Shown here in pieces: positions 1 through 12,150 of a DNA stretch of 64,000 nucleotides. A program made the translations under genes and the position numbers. The stretch is from Canna indica (taxonomy: Eukaryota; Streptophyta; Magnoliopsida; Zingiberales; Cannaceae). The stretch lies in contig CP136891.1 of assembly GCA_034359265.1 (NCBI GenBank), forward strand, positions 7,578,501 to 7,642,500, written 5' to 3'. Under the pieces are notes generated by a model, which was not told where the DNA came from, ran no database searches, and worked only from the letters and a program-made list of their open reading frames with translations. Numbering within the stretch: the first letter of the stretch is position 1; the number at the start of each line of letters is the position of its first letter.

Positions 1-272
1 TGGATAATCGGATCAAAAATTAATAACAAAATCAGTTTCAAATACCGGTTAACCGCAAAAAACCGAGAATCGAAATCGAATATATAATCGATTTTGATTA
101 CCGATTAATCGCGGCCCGATAACCAAAACCGAATTGATTTTAAACGATTTTTTATTTTTACTATCAGAAATCAAAACTGGAATCGAACCACAAATCCACT
201 ATTCAAAATTAAATTTTATGATTCGGTTAATCGATTAACCGCGGTTAACCGATTTGAATTATCATCCCTAGC
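1..272. mobile_element. Truncated hAT-type MITE end (GGTTAACCG-rich)
   Basis: The first 270 bases are filled with variants of GGTTAACCG and CCGATTAATCG and end in a TTATCATCCCTAG-type terminus, whose complement is CTAGGGATGATAA. Repeated AACCG motifs behind such an end are typical of plant hAT MITEs. The left end lies outside the window, so no target duplication can be checked. Confidence 0.5.
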
Positions 273-2674
273 ATGAATCCCTAATTGGAGATCATATTAA
301 TAATTTATGAAATTCACAAATGCCAAATATTCCATTTTTTAACGTGTTTGAATAATAGATAAAATCTTTTGTCATTGTATTTTTTTTGTCAAGCTTTGTT
401 ATTTGAAAACATTGGAAAAATTTGAAAGTGGATTCTTCTGTTCTTCTCTCTTATTTTTAATATCCAGACTAAAAAAATCTTATTTTCTCTTATCTCTTCT
501 CTTCACTTCCCTAATATTCAAATTGTTACTTGAGGAAGGAAAATAGTACTATTGCCCTTTTATATCAATCTTTGCCTATCCTAAAGGGATACCATATGAG
601 GAGGTTGGTGATAGATAATGATGGAAATTCTTTGTTTGGATATTAGAAATATTTTTAATGAGCATTTACATTTGGCTTTAATTTGGGAGTAGTAATAGTA
701 TGAAACTTTGATTTTGCCCATACCCATACCATTATATATATACAAATATATTTTTCACTATATATATGATGTATTCTAACATGGTGTGAATGAGCTTGTT
801 GGATGAGATGAGTAAAAGACCAGGGTAGAACATGTTGAAAAGGATTTGTAGCAAAATATGCACATAAACATTTCAGAGACAATGAGACAGAGGACATATT
901 TATTTGGGTAAATGAGAGTAATATGTTCATTTAACTCTGTTTAATTGGAAGGGAGGAGGGAGGTGAGGAGAAGTGAAAAAAAATCTTATTTTTCTTGTTT
1001 GGATAGAAGTGGAGGAAAGAATTCTACTCTCTTCAATTTGGATGCAAAAAATAGGAGAGAGAAGTTTCCTCTGGGTAAGTAATTTTTTTCCTCCTATTTT
1101 TTTTTAGAGAAAAAGAAGAAAAGATTTTTTGTGTAATAAAATTTATTCTTTCTAATATTAACCTTGTTTTTTATGTTTTTCTTCATCTTTTATTTTCTTC
1201 TTTTCGAATAAAAAAAGAGAATTCATCGTAATATTCACATTTCTTTGGCATCTATACTATTTTTCTCTTCGTTTCTCTCATCTTCTTTTAGGATATTTGA
1301 AGTCATGCTTTTGTTGACCCACTAGTAGTTTAGTAATAAAATATTTGATCATGTTGTCAATAGATATTCGATCCATAGTTGTAGCGTTTTGTGCGTCTAT
1401 TTTTACATCTATGTGTACAGTTTATAATGCATCAAACTTTATTTTTTTTAAAAAAAATATCTTTTTATAATCAAATACTTATTTAGGTTATATATCTATT
1501 TTAAAAGTTTTTGGAGGACAATAATCTCAATTGACTTAGTTTACTTAATATAATATGTATATATTAATAAAACACAAGACATGTTATATAATTTCAATAA
1601 AATAATAAAATATGTTTAAATAATTTTCAAATTATATTATCATGAAACATATGTATAATATTGAAAATTATATAAAATATAATTAAATTAATGTACTTTT
1701 TAATATTATTTTATATTATATAATACTAAATAATTTAATAATAAAATTAAAAATATATTAAATATATTAAATAATGTTAAATTTTAATTTATTTTGTTTA
1801 CAATTAATTCATTTAGTAATTAAAAATACTCTAGGGTTTTAAATGTTTTTAATATTTGTATTATTAAAAACTATTTGATGTATATATTGTTATATTCCAA
1901 TGTTAAACATCTGATATTCTATAAAATAATCATAAGATCCAAAATATAATTTATCACAAATATATATATTTATAATATAATTTATGATATTTAGAATTTT
2001 TTAAACATTTCCAAATATATACATAGAATTATATAATCTGTTTCACGAATCGCGACCCTTAATCGCTTTGTTAAACAAATAAATCAAAATAGTTTTCAAA
2101 TCATTTTCAACTCGACAAAATAAATTGTTTTCCTTAAAAATATTTTTCTATGCAAATTATTTTTTTAAAACAAACAGAACCATAGCGGAAAAAAGAAGCT
2201 ATTTACTGGACTACTGGACTGGGCCTCTAAAAACAATAAGTCTAGCGCTGTAGGTCCATCTTTGTCCTACTTATTATCTGAAAAATATATTACCATTAAA
2301 AATTTAATAATTTATATCATTAATGTATAATGATGTGTCGAGTTTTATTATTAAAATAATTTTAAAATTGATATCGTATAGTTGAGGGATGAGAGAATAA
2401 TGCTCAAAATAAAAAGGATTGGACTATATAACGCAAAATAAATAGAGCGGGGGTGTATTTTAGCGGTTCCTTTATCCTTCCTCTTTCTTGCTTAATTCTC
2501 CTCTTTCAAATGTTAAAAAATTTGAGCAAGTTCGCTGCATAAATAACAGTTTGCTAGAAGTTATTATGCCCGCTTTCATAATAATGACGACATTGTTAGT
2601 CTTATAACAGCGGGTGTTATAAACTTATAATATGTGTATTTTGGCAATCGTAATACAATAAAAAGAATAAAAAA
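273..2674. other. AT-rich intergenic region, nothing recognised
   Basis: Very AT-rich DNA upstream of the metalloproteinase 3' end. It contains purine-rich and pyrimidine-rich stretches (about 430-560 and 940-1260) and long A/T runs (1440-2040). No coding, RNA or complete transposon signature was found; open frames here are short and without family features. Confidence 0.5.
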
Positions 2675-3757
2675 TTAACTAAGAGTCAAAAATCCAACTG
2701 CTATAGCAGGCAAAACCCGTAGAACAACCTGCCCCACCCCCGACCTCGCCATCAACCCTAAGGCGCCGCCGTTCATCTCCTGGTTGCTCATCGTCGGCGC
2801 CATCCCTTCAAAGTTGGGGTTGGTTCCGTACAAAGTCTGTATCCCCTCGACGTCGTCGCTCGCCAGCTCAACCTTTCTCGTCCGCGTCGTCAGCGTGGGG
2901 TACATGATCGCCTCTGGCGCCGACGTGTGGCCGAGCCCCAAAAGATGGCCGATCTCATGCACCGCCACCGACTCCAGGTCCACCGCCCCATCCGAGCTCG
3001 CCTCCGTCACGTCCCCTTCCGCCACCCACGCCTCCGCTGCGTCTAGGTGAAACCGCCCGTCCGTCGGCGAGAACGCGTGCGCTAGCGTCCCCAGCGCCCC
3101 GTCGAACGGCTCTTCGTCGCCGTGCGACCCGTTGTAGAACCCGATGGTGATGTCGGCATCCAACTCGGATTCGGTCTCCGTGAAGTTCAGCGTCGTCACG
3201 GCCGACCACCGGGCGAAGGCGCGGGCGAATACGGCCTTCAGCGTGGAGATGTCGATGGAGACGGCGGAGGTGGAGGTGATGGCGTATCTGAGCTCAGATC
3301 TGGAGCCGGGCCAGGTGGGGTTGCCAGGGAAGTAAGAGAAGAGTCCGCGGCCGCGGAGAGGAGTCATGCTGGACGTGCCATTGATGATGTCCGGCACGCC
3401 ACACCGCGGCAGGACAATCTTCTTGAGGGTGGCATCGTCGATCTCGCCGGAGATGTTGAGGCCGAAGTTGTGTTGGTAGGTCATGATTGCCGCCTGGAGA
3501 GCATCGTCGAAGGAGTCAGTGAAGTTGGGGGCGGCAGAGAGGTAGCCGAAGCGGTTGAGGTAATGCTTAAGGTTGGAGAGGCCGGCGCGGTGCTCGCCGA
3601 CGTGGCAGCCGGAGAGGTTCATGAAGGAGAGCCATGGGTTTTTGATGGGCAGCGGAGGGATGTTGAAGGGGAGGGCGGAGACCGGCGTAGACGACGACAA
3701 GAAGGCGGCGGCCGTAGTGGCGACGACGAAGAGGAGGGAGAAGGTGGAGGAGCTCAT
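2675..3757 (-). CDS. Plant matrix metalloproteinase (matrixin, MMP family M10A)
   Basis: Intronless 360-residue zinc endopeptidase of the plant MMP family, which cleaves extracellular proteins at the cell surface or apoplast. Visible parts: a hydrophobic signal peptide (about 1-28); a propeptide whose cysteine switch PRCGVPD (117-123) keeps the enzyme latent; a catalytic domain from about 145; the zinc site HEIGHLLGLGH (267-277); and the Met-turn AIMYP (284-288). The metal-binding loop before the active site, with HGDEEPFDG and FHLDAAE, is also present. The last 17 residues are hydrophobic after a small-residue stretch near 330-342, as expected for a GPI-anchor signal. There is no hemopexin domain, as is normal in plants. 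The chosen Met gives a proper signal peptide, and a TATA-like box lies about 56 bp upstream. The length fits the family and no damage is seen. Its physiological substrate cannot be inferred. Confidence 0.95.
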   Translation of the reverse strand: MSSSTFSLLFVVATTAAAFLSSSTPVSALPFNIPPLPIKNPWLSFMNLSGCHVGEHRAGLSNLKHYLNRFGYLSAAPNFTDSFDDALQAAIMTYQHNFGLNISGEIDDATLKKIVLPRCGVPDIINGTSSMTPLRGRGLFSYFPGNPTWPGSRSELRYAITSTSAVSIDISTLKAVFARAFARWSAVTTLNFTETESELDADITIGFYNGSHGDEEPFDGALGTLAHAFSPTDGRFHLDAAEAWVAEGDVTEASSDGAVDLESVAVHEIGHLLGLGHTSAPEAIMYPTLTTRTRKVELASDDVEGIQTLYGTNPNFEGMAPTMSNQEMNGGALGLMARSGVGQVVLRVLPAIAVGFLTLS

Positions 3758-3812
3758 GGCTGACTCAGGAGGAAGGCAATGGGGTAGCTGAGGAGAAGAG
3801 TTGTTGGTTTCC

Positions 3813-3819
3813 TTTTATA
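3813..3819 (-). promoter_or_regulatory. TATA box of the metalloproteinase gene
   Basis: On the minus strand the sequence AATATAAAAGG lies about 56 bp upstream of the metalloproteinase ATG. This spacing fits a TATA box with a leader of roughly 25-30 nt. It is an inference from motif and position. Confidence 0.5.
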
Positions 3820-4079
3820 TTTGTAAGAAACAAAAGGGCCATTAAGTTATTAGGCAAATGGAAGAGGAGATTATTTCAAAGACTGAAGACTGGGTGTGAA
3901 GATTAGAATGTCACATCTACACACACTGTTCTTTGACTAGTAAATTGTACTTATCTGAGACATGAGCTGAAAAATAAGGTGTACACAAATAGAATTTTTA
4001 GATGCCTATGCTCTTCCAAGAAGTTTAAACAAGTGTTTTAATTTCTAGATGGAACATTGAGTGGATCGATCTCTATAGT

Positions 4080-4975
4080 TCCGATTCAAAGGTAGTAACA
4101 ACCCGTGGAATATGAAGCCCTGGTCTTTGGACTAAAACTCGCTTGCAACGTGAGAGCTCGAAAAGTGATCGACGGAAGTAACTCTCAATTTTATCGTAGG
4201 ACAAGTTAACGACAATTACCAAGCAAGTGATCTCTCCCTAGAAAGGTAATTGTCTTTAGTAGATTTCTTAATAACTAACTTAATAACTAATTTTGATGAT
4301 TATGTGATCCAGCACACATATCTCGAGAAGAAAACATTCGAGTTGACCTATTATTTAAGCTTGTCAGCACCAAAAAAACTAAAAACAATATGTCGGTCAT
4401 CCAGTAAGTCTTCGATCAATCGAGCTTCCAATCTGTCGACACCTCGGTTGAAATCCAAGCAGTTGAACATACAACTAATTGGAGGGCCCCTTACATAACT
4501 TACCTTGGACAAGGAAAGGTACCGCAGTACATCTCGAACCAAAAGAAGTTCAGAATGATGATGAGTTATTACATTCTCCTCGACGATCAAATTTTACATA
4601 AGGGGTACTCTTGATCGCTACTCCAATGTATCGGCCAACTCCAAATAGACACCGTGATAGTAGAAGTACACAAAGACACACAGGAATCATATTGGAGGAA
4701 GATTCTTAGGATCCTTCTCATTGAATATTTTTGATCAATAATGGAGCCACATTGCATCATGTACGTTAAAATGTGTGATAAGTGTAAAAAATTCTCAAAA
4801 ATCTCACAAAACACCCCGAGCATTACACAACTCAGGGACGAGCTGGCCAATCCACAGGTGAGGCATCGACCTCCTCAATCCTTTTCTTTCAATTCCATGA
4901 CAAGTCAGTACTTAATAGTAGTCATTGATTACTTCATTCACCGAGTAGACAGAGGTTGAACACTGGCTAGCATTA
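4080..4975 (+). pseudogene. Degraded Ty3/gypsy retrotransposon pol fragment (RNase H to integrase)
   Basis: Translated pieces in shifting frames resemble the pol region of plant Ty3/gypsy elements in the right order. First comes an RNase H part near 4083-4180 with the motif VEYEALVFGLKLA. Next is a linker (about 4270-4380), then an integrase zinc-binding region near 4600-4810 with MYVKMCDKCKKF. Last is the start of the integrase core near 4895-4950 with LIVVIDYFIHRV. Stop codons and frame changes interrupt it and no LTRs were found around it, so it is a dead fragment. Confidence 0.72.
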
Positions 4976-5796
4976 GCCATTGAGATATTAGGCGTTGCCA
5001 CTGACAAGAGCAGCTGTTAGCAATTGGCCAATAGCCATTTGATTGAGATATATATTAGGGGTTGGCAGATGGAACTATTAATTTCTTTTTTCAAAGGTCT
5101 CCAGAAATTAATTGGTGACAGTGATTCCCTGCAGGTTAAATATGAGGAGAACTTTCCACTGTCTCCAAAATTGTTAAGCTTATGTAGGCAGAAATTGGCA
5201 AAGTCAACTTATATTACTGTACACTTCAAATTCGAATATTAATATGGGCATATTCTAACCCTCCAAAATCACAAAGCGTGTGAGGGTTACTATTCGAGCA
5301 CAATTAGCACATTAATCTCATTTAATTATATCAACGGGCAATAATAGCGATGACCGGAGGCATGCACATGGCAGGGAATAAATTATTCATTGCATTATTG
5401 AGTTTATCCACTTCTTAATTCGATATATGCAATGGAGTAGTTCAAGCATAAATATTTGCTTGTTTTGAATAAAAAATTAATCATTATAAGTATTTGCATT
5501 ATTGCATAGAAATTACGTAAAATTAGTCATTTACATGGTTAACTTATATACTAATATAAAAAAATCAACTTATTTTTCGAAATAAATTAAAAATTCAAAC
5601 TTAAACTGTTACTATACTCGGTTTTTCTTGTTTTATAATTATACCATCTTCTTTTTATTTTTTAACCATTATAATTATACCATCTGACAACCGATCGAGA
5701 AGTCAGCTAAATGATTGAATTAGCATATGAATGCAGCATCGACGCATTCCTTTTGGAAAACTTTGAAGAAGTGGACTCTTAGACGACATAGCCATG
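4976..5796. other. Intergenic region, nothing recognised
   Basis: AT-rich sequence after the gypsy fragment. No gene, RNA or transposon ends are seen. Confidence 0.4.
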
Positions 5797-6330
5797 TATA
5801 AGGGTGATAATTTTATCCACATCTGTTAATTAAAAATTATATTCGCACCATATTCGATTTATATCCATAAATAAAAATGGATATGGATACGAATACGAAT
5901 ACAAATTTAGAAAACTTATATCCGCACGGATATGGTACGGATACGGATATGGCTGTAGATCCGCACCGTATCCGCACCGCTTATCAGCGTATCTGAATTA
6001 TTATTTTGTCTATATAAGTTATTAATATATATAAGAGCTCTATGATAATTTTATATCAAGATGAATTTTGAACTATATTATATATTTATTTTGGATCAAT
6101 GAATTTATAATTTTATTAATTTTTTTAATTAAATATATAATTTTAATATTTTTTTTATTAAATACAGTGCGGATATGAATGCGGTGCGGATATTCGTATT
6201 TGAAGTAGTGCGAATATGAATATCCATATTCACATCTGTAATGGATACAGATGGACGGATATAAAATGCAGTGCAGATATGAATAATTCAATATCCGCAT
6301 CATATTCGCTTCGTTGCCTGCCTTAGTCAC
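5797..6330. mobile_element. Putative hAT-type MITE (GGATATGGATACG-rich)
   Basis: A region dense in GGATATGGATACGG and ATCCGCACC variants, bounded by AAGGGTGATAATT on the left and a sequence ending GCCTGCCTTA on the right (complement TAAGGCAGGC). Flanks GCCATGTAT and GTCACGCAT differ only by C/T changes and could be a decayed target duplication. The ends are tentative; the repeat nature is clear. Confidence 0.5.
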
Positions 6331-7332
6331 GCATGAAATAAATGCCAAGCCCTCGTCACAGTCAACCCCTTCATTATTCAAATTGATAACTCATGAAGTT
6401 CGAGTGTTAAGCTTCCCAGAATATATATATTATTATATCATGATTATTCTATATTAATTTGTCTGGTTAAAGAAACTGTCAATGGCTGCTTAATTAGACA
6501 TTTGAGATGTGGCCGGCCTGTTCCAATGGCTGCTTAATTAATGCATAAAGATATTGTCCATGGTTATTATATAAGAGGAGACGAGGAGTGCGAATTTTTC
6601 TATGTGATCATGAATGTAGGTAAATGACAATTGCTTATGTTTCATGTGATTAATTATTCGTTTTCTTCATCTTCCCCATGTTCATTTTTCTTCTTGTTTA
6701 TTGTGTCTCCTTGCACAGATGTTCTTCCATTAACACTTTACCTTTTTTTTACTTGCATTTTACTTCTGTGGTGATCAGCTGCCAGTGGCTGGAATGAGAA
6801 ATAATAAAGAAAAAAAGTCAAAAATATAATTGTGGTTGGAATTAAAACATCATAAAAATTAAGAAATATGCATATTTAGTATGGTTTTGGTTTAAAGGTA
6901 GCAACTAATTATAATTAATCTACGTTAATAAAATTAGAGTTGACAGTAGCAGATTGAGCTCATGGGAAATGGCCTCCGATTGAGTATAGCCCACTACTAG
7001 TCATCTGAATAGAGGCCCTAATATTTGCATAAAGTCAACACTGCCAATAGATGAATTAAGCATGCAATAGTACTTAATTCAAACATTATTTATGAGTAAT
7101 ACAGCATTCCAAGAATATATTAGTTCATGACCATTTATCTGCTATTTAAGACAAAATTCTTTTCTCTTGATGCCACCTAAAATCAAATCTAATTATGTCA
7201 GCACAAGGCCTCCATTAGCTTTCAATTCTCAATCCACACTGGGCCAGTTTAGAAACAATTTAGTGAGCCCATAATTTCTTAAGAGGAATGTATCAGGAGT
7301 TGTTCATCTAATTTACTAAACAGAAAAAGAAA
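6331..7332. other. Intergenic region, nothing recognised
   Basis: AT-rich DNA without supported genes or transposon termini. Confidence 0.4.
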
Positions 7333-7565
7333 ATTATATTTTTGATCCTCGTAATTTGTTTAAATTTTAATTTTAATCCTCATAATTTCAAAATTTTAAT
7401 TTTAATCTTCACATTTTATTTTCATTTAAGATTTGATCACTGCCGTCACATGAGGCCTAAATGGAGCTGACGTGGATAATAGATGACTTGAACATGCAAT
7501 GACCAACTTTATAAACTATGATGATTAAAATTAAAATTCAAGTAAATTATAGGAACCAAAAATAT
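7333..7565. mobile_element. Short foldback MITE, probably MULE-like
   Basis: The ends are imperfect inverted repeats: ATTATATTTTTGATCCTCG on the left against TAGGAACCAAAAATATTA on the right. The inner arms TTTTAATTTTAATC and GATTAAAATTAAAATTC also pair. A related copy lies at 8268-8494. The long inverted arms suggest a non-autonomous MULE-like element, but no clear target duplication was found. Confidence 0.55.
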
Positions 7566-8267
7566 TATTTTTTAAAAAAAAAATATAAAAAATTACAAGA
7601 TATTTTTTAATAATTATAATATTTAAAAATATTAAAATTGAGCACACTACATTAATTTACGTTAATTTGGATGGATTTAAATCGGCGCTATGACGACGTC
7701 GGTTTTTATCCGTTAATTATCCTGATTTAGCGTGAATTTTGCAGTGGTTGCATAATTCAAAAACTTGCTCACCAGATCTGCTCATTTCTTCTGTGATCAC
7801 CTCCTCCATTTTGATCATATATTTGGCGCATTCAAAGTGGTTTAAATTAAATTTTGAACATTAAAAAAGTATTTATTTTTACTCTAATAAATGATGATTT
7901 CCCATGCATTTGCTGTAGTGGCAATACCATAATACAATATTATTGCTACGATTTCGTGGGCATTGTTAAGATATATTCAGATACAGAACATTTTACAAAA
8001 TATTAATATGTTCCTCATTCAATTAATGTGTTGAATGCAAGAATACGAAATCAGATGTTTGTGTCTTAAATAAAAAATTAATTAATCTTGTAAATATTAA
8101 AATAATCTTCTAAATATATAAATATGCCCACACGTTTCAAAATAAAATCCAAAATAAATCACCTTAATATGTAAAAAGCTTGCTCAATTTTAATATTTTT
8201 AAATATTATAATTATTTATAAATAATTTAAAAATATCACGTGATTTTTAATATTTATTTTAAAAAAT
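7566..8267. other. Intergenic region, nothing recognised
   Basis: AT-rich DNA between two related foldback elements. No gene or element ends are seen. Confidence 0.4.
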
Positions 8268-8494
8268 AATTATTTAAATTTTGATTTTAGTCTTTATAAT
8301 TTACAAAATTTTGATTTTAGTCCTTAATTTACAAAGTTGATCCATGCAGACTCCACGTCAACAATGTCCAGTCAGCACATGTTATTCACGTCGGCTCCGT
8401 TTATGCCTCATATGACGGTAAGGATCAAAATCAAAATTTTAAAACTATAACGATTCAAACTAAAATCGAAGCAAATTGTAGGGATCAAAATATA
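8268..8494. mobile_element. Second copy of the short foldback MITE
   Basis: Inverted arms TTTTGATTTTAGTC near the left and GATCAAAATCAAAATTTT near the right flank a centre that includes CCACGTCAACAATG. Layout and arms match the element at 7333-7565. The right terminus is interrupted by the hAT element starting at 8503. Confidence 0.55.
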
Positions 8495-8502
8495 ATTTTT
8501 CC

Positions 8503-9471
8503 CAGTGTTATCGAATCGCACGATTCCGAATCGTGAATCGTGCGATCCGATGCGATTCACCCAAGCGGCGATTCAAATCGCCTGGGTGAATCGCAAATTG
8601 CTTCGAATCGTGTTTGAATCGGCGATTCAACACGATTCGATTCAGAATCGCCGCGATCTGTGAATCGCGGCGTTTTTTTTTTCATAATCAATCGCGATCT
8701 GTTAAAAATCAATCGCACTCCGCCTGCCTTCTTAGCAGCGTCTTCTTCCTTGCACGCTCGCCGGTCGCGACTTCTCCTCTCAGTCGCGACTTCTCCTCTC
8801 CGGCTCTCCGCCTCGCTCAGTCGCTCGCGACTTCTCCTCTCCGGCTCTCCGCCTCGCTCAGTCGCTCGCGTCTTCTCCTCTCCGCCTCGCTCGCGTCTTC
8901 TCCTCTCCGCCTCGCTCGCGGCTTCTCCTCTCCGCCTCGCCGGCACAGTCGCGAGTCGCGACTGCTACACTCTGCCTCGCCGGCACAGTCGCGACTCCGC
9001 CTCGCCGACACAGTCGCGACTCCGCCTCGCCAACACAGTCGCGAGTCGCGACTGCTACACTCCGACTTCATCAGTCGGGTTCAAGTCTTCAACAGTCGGG
9101 TTCTGCTTGCTTCGTCCCTGCTTCAAGCCTTCCTTCAACAGTGTTGCTTCAACAGTGTTGCTTCAACAGTGTTGACTCAAGTTGACTGAGCCTTGCTTCA
9201 AGTTGATTCAACAGTATTGCTTCAATATCAGTGACCGAGCCATGCTTCAAGTTGACTCAACAGTGTTGCTTCAACAGTGTTTCCATAATTTTATTTGCAC
9301 AGTCCTTCCTCAATTCTTAAGATATGTTTTTATCATTTTATGTTTTTTGAGATCATATATAAGTAACTTTTCATGTATCTTTCTGAATCTTACGATTCGA
9401 TACGATTCACGATTCACGATTCAAAATTTAGTCTCGCGATTCACGTTGTGAATTGCGATTCGATAACCTTG
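8503..9471. mobile_element. Non-autonomous hAT element with 8-bp target duplication
   Basis: The element begins CAGTGTTATCGAATCG and its other end, read on the opposite strand, is CAAGGTTATCGAATCG. It is flanked by a perfect 8-bp direct repeat, ATTTTTCC (8495-8502 and 9472-9479), the signature of a hAT insertion. Subterminal regions repeat CGATTCACGATTC motifs. The middle holds a pyrimidine-rich minisatellite of CTTCTCCTCTCCGCCTCGCT variants (about 8770-8945), GCCTCGCC/CACAGTCGCGAC repeats (8935-9060) and TTCAACAGTGTTGC repeats (9135-9285). Long Ser/Arg-rich open frames here come from the repeats and are not credible genes. Confidence 0.8.
8770..9060. repeat. Pyrimidine-rich minisatellite inside the hAT element
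   Basis: Tandem, imperfect units based on CTTCTCCTCTCCGCCTCGCT followed by units of CCGGCACAGTCGCGACT. Strong C+T bias on the plus strand contrasts with the AT-rich surroundings. Confidence 0.75.
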
Positions 9472-9479
9472 ATTTTTCC

Positions 9480-11622
9480 TATAAGAAATTAGTTGATGTA
9501 ACCGGAAAGTAGCATGATCCATCAACTAAAGTATGGATAAGAATCTAGCTTTTTTATTCACATAAGTTTTACTGGAGAATTTTAAATTGATGAGTAATGA
9601 TTAAAAAGAAGAACTGCATGCAGAAAAAGTCCCTCCAAACTGTTATCACTGTTCTTCTTTCAGGAAAATATATATGCCAAATGCACCGAAAGGTGTTGGT
9701 TTGAACGGAAAAGCACGCAGTAACCTGTACTAATTGATGAGTTGTTGAAAACTTGAAAGATGAAACCAAACTTTGATGGGACATTTTTAAGCCACATGGA
9801 GGAAATTAACTGGAATTACGTTTTTTGCTTAATCGATCTTACATTTACTAGTTATTATTTGCCAAATGCCCATAAAAATCAGGTGTTGTAAAGATGAACT
9901 GGCAATTTCAGTCCTGCTACCATCCATATGCTAGCTTTGTTTTCTCAATCAATTAATAGAATACCTTTCATTTGTGTTGTCCAAATTTGATGGAAGAATG
10001 ACCTTTAGATACATTATAGAGAAAGTATAATATTTCGCTAAGACAAGTCAATTGACACAAATTTCTCTGGGAATCTTGCAACTTGTTTTGCCACTATTTC
10101 TTAGGTTGAATTGGCATGCTTTTTTTTCCCAAAGGGTGGCTGTTTTGTTGGGTAGCTTTCATTAGGATAGACTTTGTCATGTATGAGGACTTTATATCAG
10201 CAAAACATCGGTGCTGGGGGCCTCCCAAATTGGCCTTTTTTACTTGGATGCTTCCAAGTGCAAGATGCTGTATAAGCTTTGACTTTGTGGACTCAAGTAA
10301 TGAAATAACTAGCAAAAATTTAATACATATTTTACACTGTACCATAAATGTTTGGCATTTCCTGACCTCAAAACATATGTGATGAACATGAGAATGCAGA
10401 GTAGAATTAGAAGCAATCCCTTTGTCCTTTGTTTTGCCACATATGACAAAGAGACACCTGAGAATGCATAGATCCTATCTTATGCTGCAAAAGGCTTTCA
10501 TCCTCATTTGATAATTAGTACAAGGAATCAAGCCACTGCTTATGCTGTACTCATATCAGTAAGGGAAGATGAAGCATTAACTATTGTCTGTAATTTGTCC
10601 TATTGGGTAACATCCCTTTGCGCAAAAAGAAAGATTTAAAGATTGAGGACACCATCATATTTACTATCTTTTCTTCAAGTTTCTCCCATCATGTTAATAA
10701 GATATCCAGTTCTCTGGAAATTTAAGAACAGTTGATGAAAATGTGAGATATATTAGAGGGGTTTTTAGTGCAAAGTAGGAATATTAATCCCACCTGATCC
10801 TTGTAGAAGGTGAGATTAGAGGTTGGTACTTCAGATTCCAGAAAGAACATATGCAACATGCATGACAACCAATAGTCTAAAGAAACAATTATATAAGTTG
10901 ACCGCCTGTAACAAAAGAAGGGTGCTAGCGAACAAAAGTGTGGTGGTTTGGATAACAATGGATTCACGGAAGCTTTGATTACCAACTGGAATGGTCTCCT
11001 AAAGTGCTGGTGTGAGAAGATGGATCGAATACTTGAAGCATCTGCTTATGTCACTTACCCTCGATGCAGGACATAGCAAGAGATCATTTTAATTGTAGGG
11101 ATAAGGAGGAGGTGGTGAAATTTAAGGATCAAGCAAAGATCTTGATGATAGAGATTGGGAGAGAGTGGTGAGTAACAAAGCAACAATATTAGGATTGTGT
11201 GTTAGATTAATATTTATAGTTATTCTCGTGAGGACAAATGGCAATCCTTGACGACTACATTTAAGCTGTAATTGATTGGTAGGATTACGTAGGCAGGATT
11301 TGAGGATGGATAGGAGATTAATTAACCTACCTAATTGTGTTATTTTAATTAACCTCTCACAGGAGTAGCTTGTTGTGACTTGTGAGTAATGCAAGCTATT
11401 AGATTCCTCTGTCTTAATAAACAGGTGTCAAGTGATCTTTGAAACAGCGTAATGAGATAATAATCAGACTAGGCAATAGGCCTATGTCTAGGCCACTGAT
11501 AGTGAATTGAGATACGGAACCAAGGTTCTGAAGATGGAATCAACTTACGTAATTCTAGCTCTTAAATTAATTACCGACCAATCAAAGTAAATATTATTAT
11601 AATCTGAATTGTAGTTCTCTTA
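9480..11622. other. Intergenic region, no supported gene
   Basis: Mixed-composition DNA. A short stretch near 10200-10250 translates to GPPKLAFFTWM, which recalls the zinc-binding tail of plant LINE reverse transcriptases, but no other LINE domain is visible. Otherwise nothing was recognised. Confidence 0.35.
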
Positions 11623-12150
11623 GGGTATGTTTGGTAACCCGTATAAATCTCATGTATAGTATTAGGATAATACTCTACGATGTTTGGAAAAGATATTAAC
11701 TAATATCTGCACTGAAAATAGTACCTCATAGGATGTCATAAAGTGTATTAATAATACACTCATAAAATTCTTCATTGGTTTGCACTATAATTTTTAATAT
11801 TTTGAATACTCATTTTACCTTCAGCCAAAAATTAAAAAATATTTAAAAAATAATTTTAATCTATAAAATATTTTTAATGACAAAATACATTATATAATTT
11901 TTTTATATTATATTACATTACATCATTATATTATTATAATATATTACATATTATATTATATTATATTATATTATATTATATATTATATTATACATGTTAG
12001 TCAATATATACTTGCACTATATAGGGGGTTAGTATATGTGTGCATCAAATATTGTATAATAATAATATAAAATATGCTAGTACTATACAGGTTAGTCAAT
12101 ACAGATTAGTACTATACATACTAGTACTATATGATGTACCAAACGAGTTT
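11623..12150. mobile_element. PIF/Harbinger-like MITE
   Basis: The left end GGGTATGTTTGGTA and right end TACCAAACGAGTTT are inverted repeats, and TTA flanks both sides (11620-11622, 12151-12153), the usual target of PIF/Harbinger elements. The inside is AT-rich with TATTA repeats and TACTAGTACTATA motifs. The type is inferred from ends and target. Confidence 0.6.
11938..11992. repeat. TATTA/TTATA microsatellite
   Basis: Simple ATATT repeat run inside the preceding MITE. Confidence 0.8.

Noticed and set aside
2784..3791. Plus-strand open frames opposite the metalloproteinase
   Set aside because: Shadows of a GC-rich coding sequence on the other strand, without independent features.
6073..6381. 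102-codon minus-strand open frame
   Set aside because: Contained in a GGATATGG-rich MITE; Tyr/Ile-rich low-complexity translation.
8557..9189. Several long Ser/Arg/Leu-rich open frames on both strands
   Set aside because: They coincide with the minisatellite inside the hAT element; open frames in several phases and on both strands are produced by the repeat, and no domain is present.
10116..10382. Frame containing GPPKLAFFTWM, like the zinc-binding tail of plant LINE reverse transcriptases
   Set aside because: Only about a dozen residues are suggestive; no reverse transcriptase or RNase H motif lies near, so a LINE remnant cannot be claimed.
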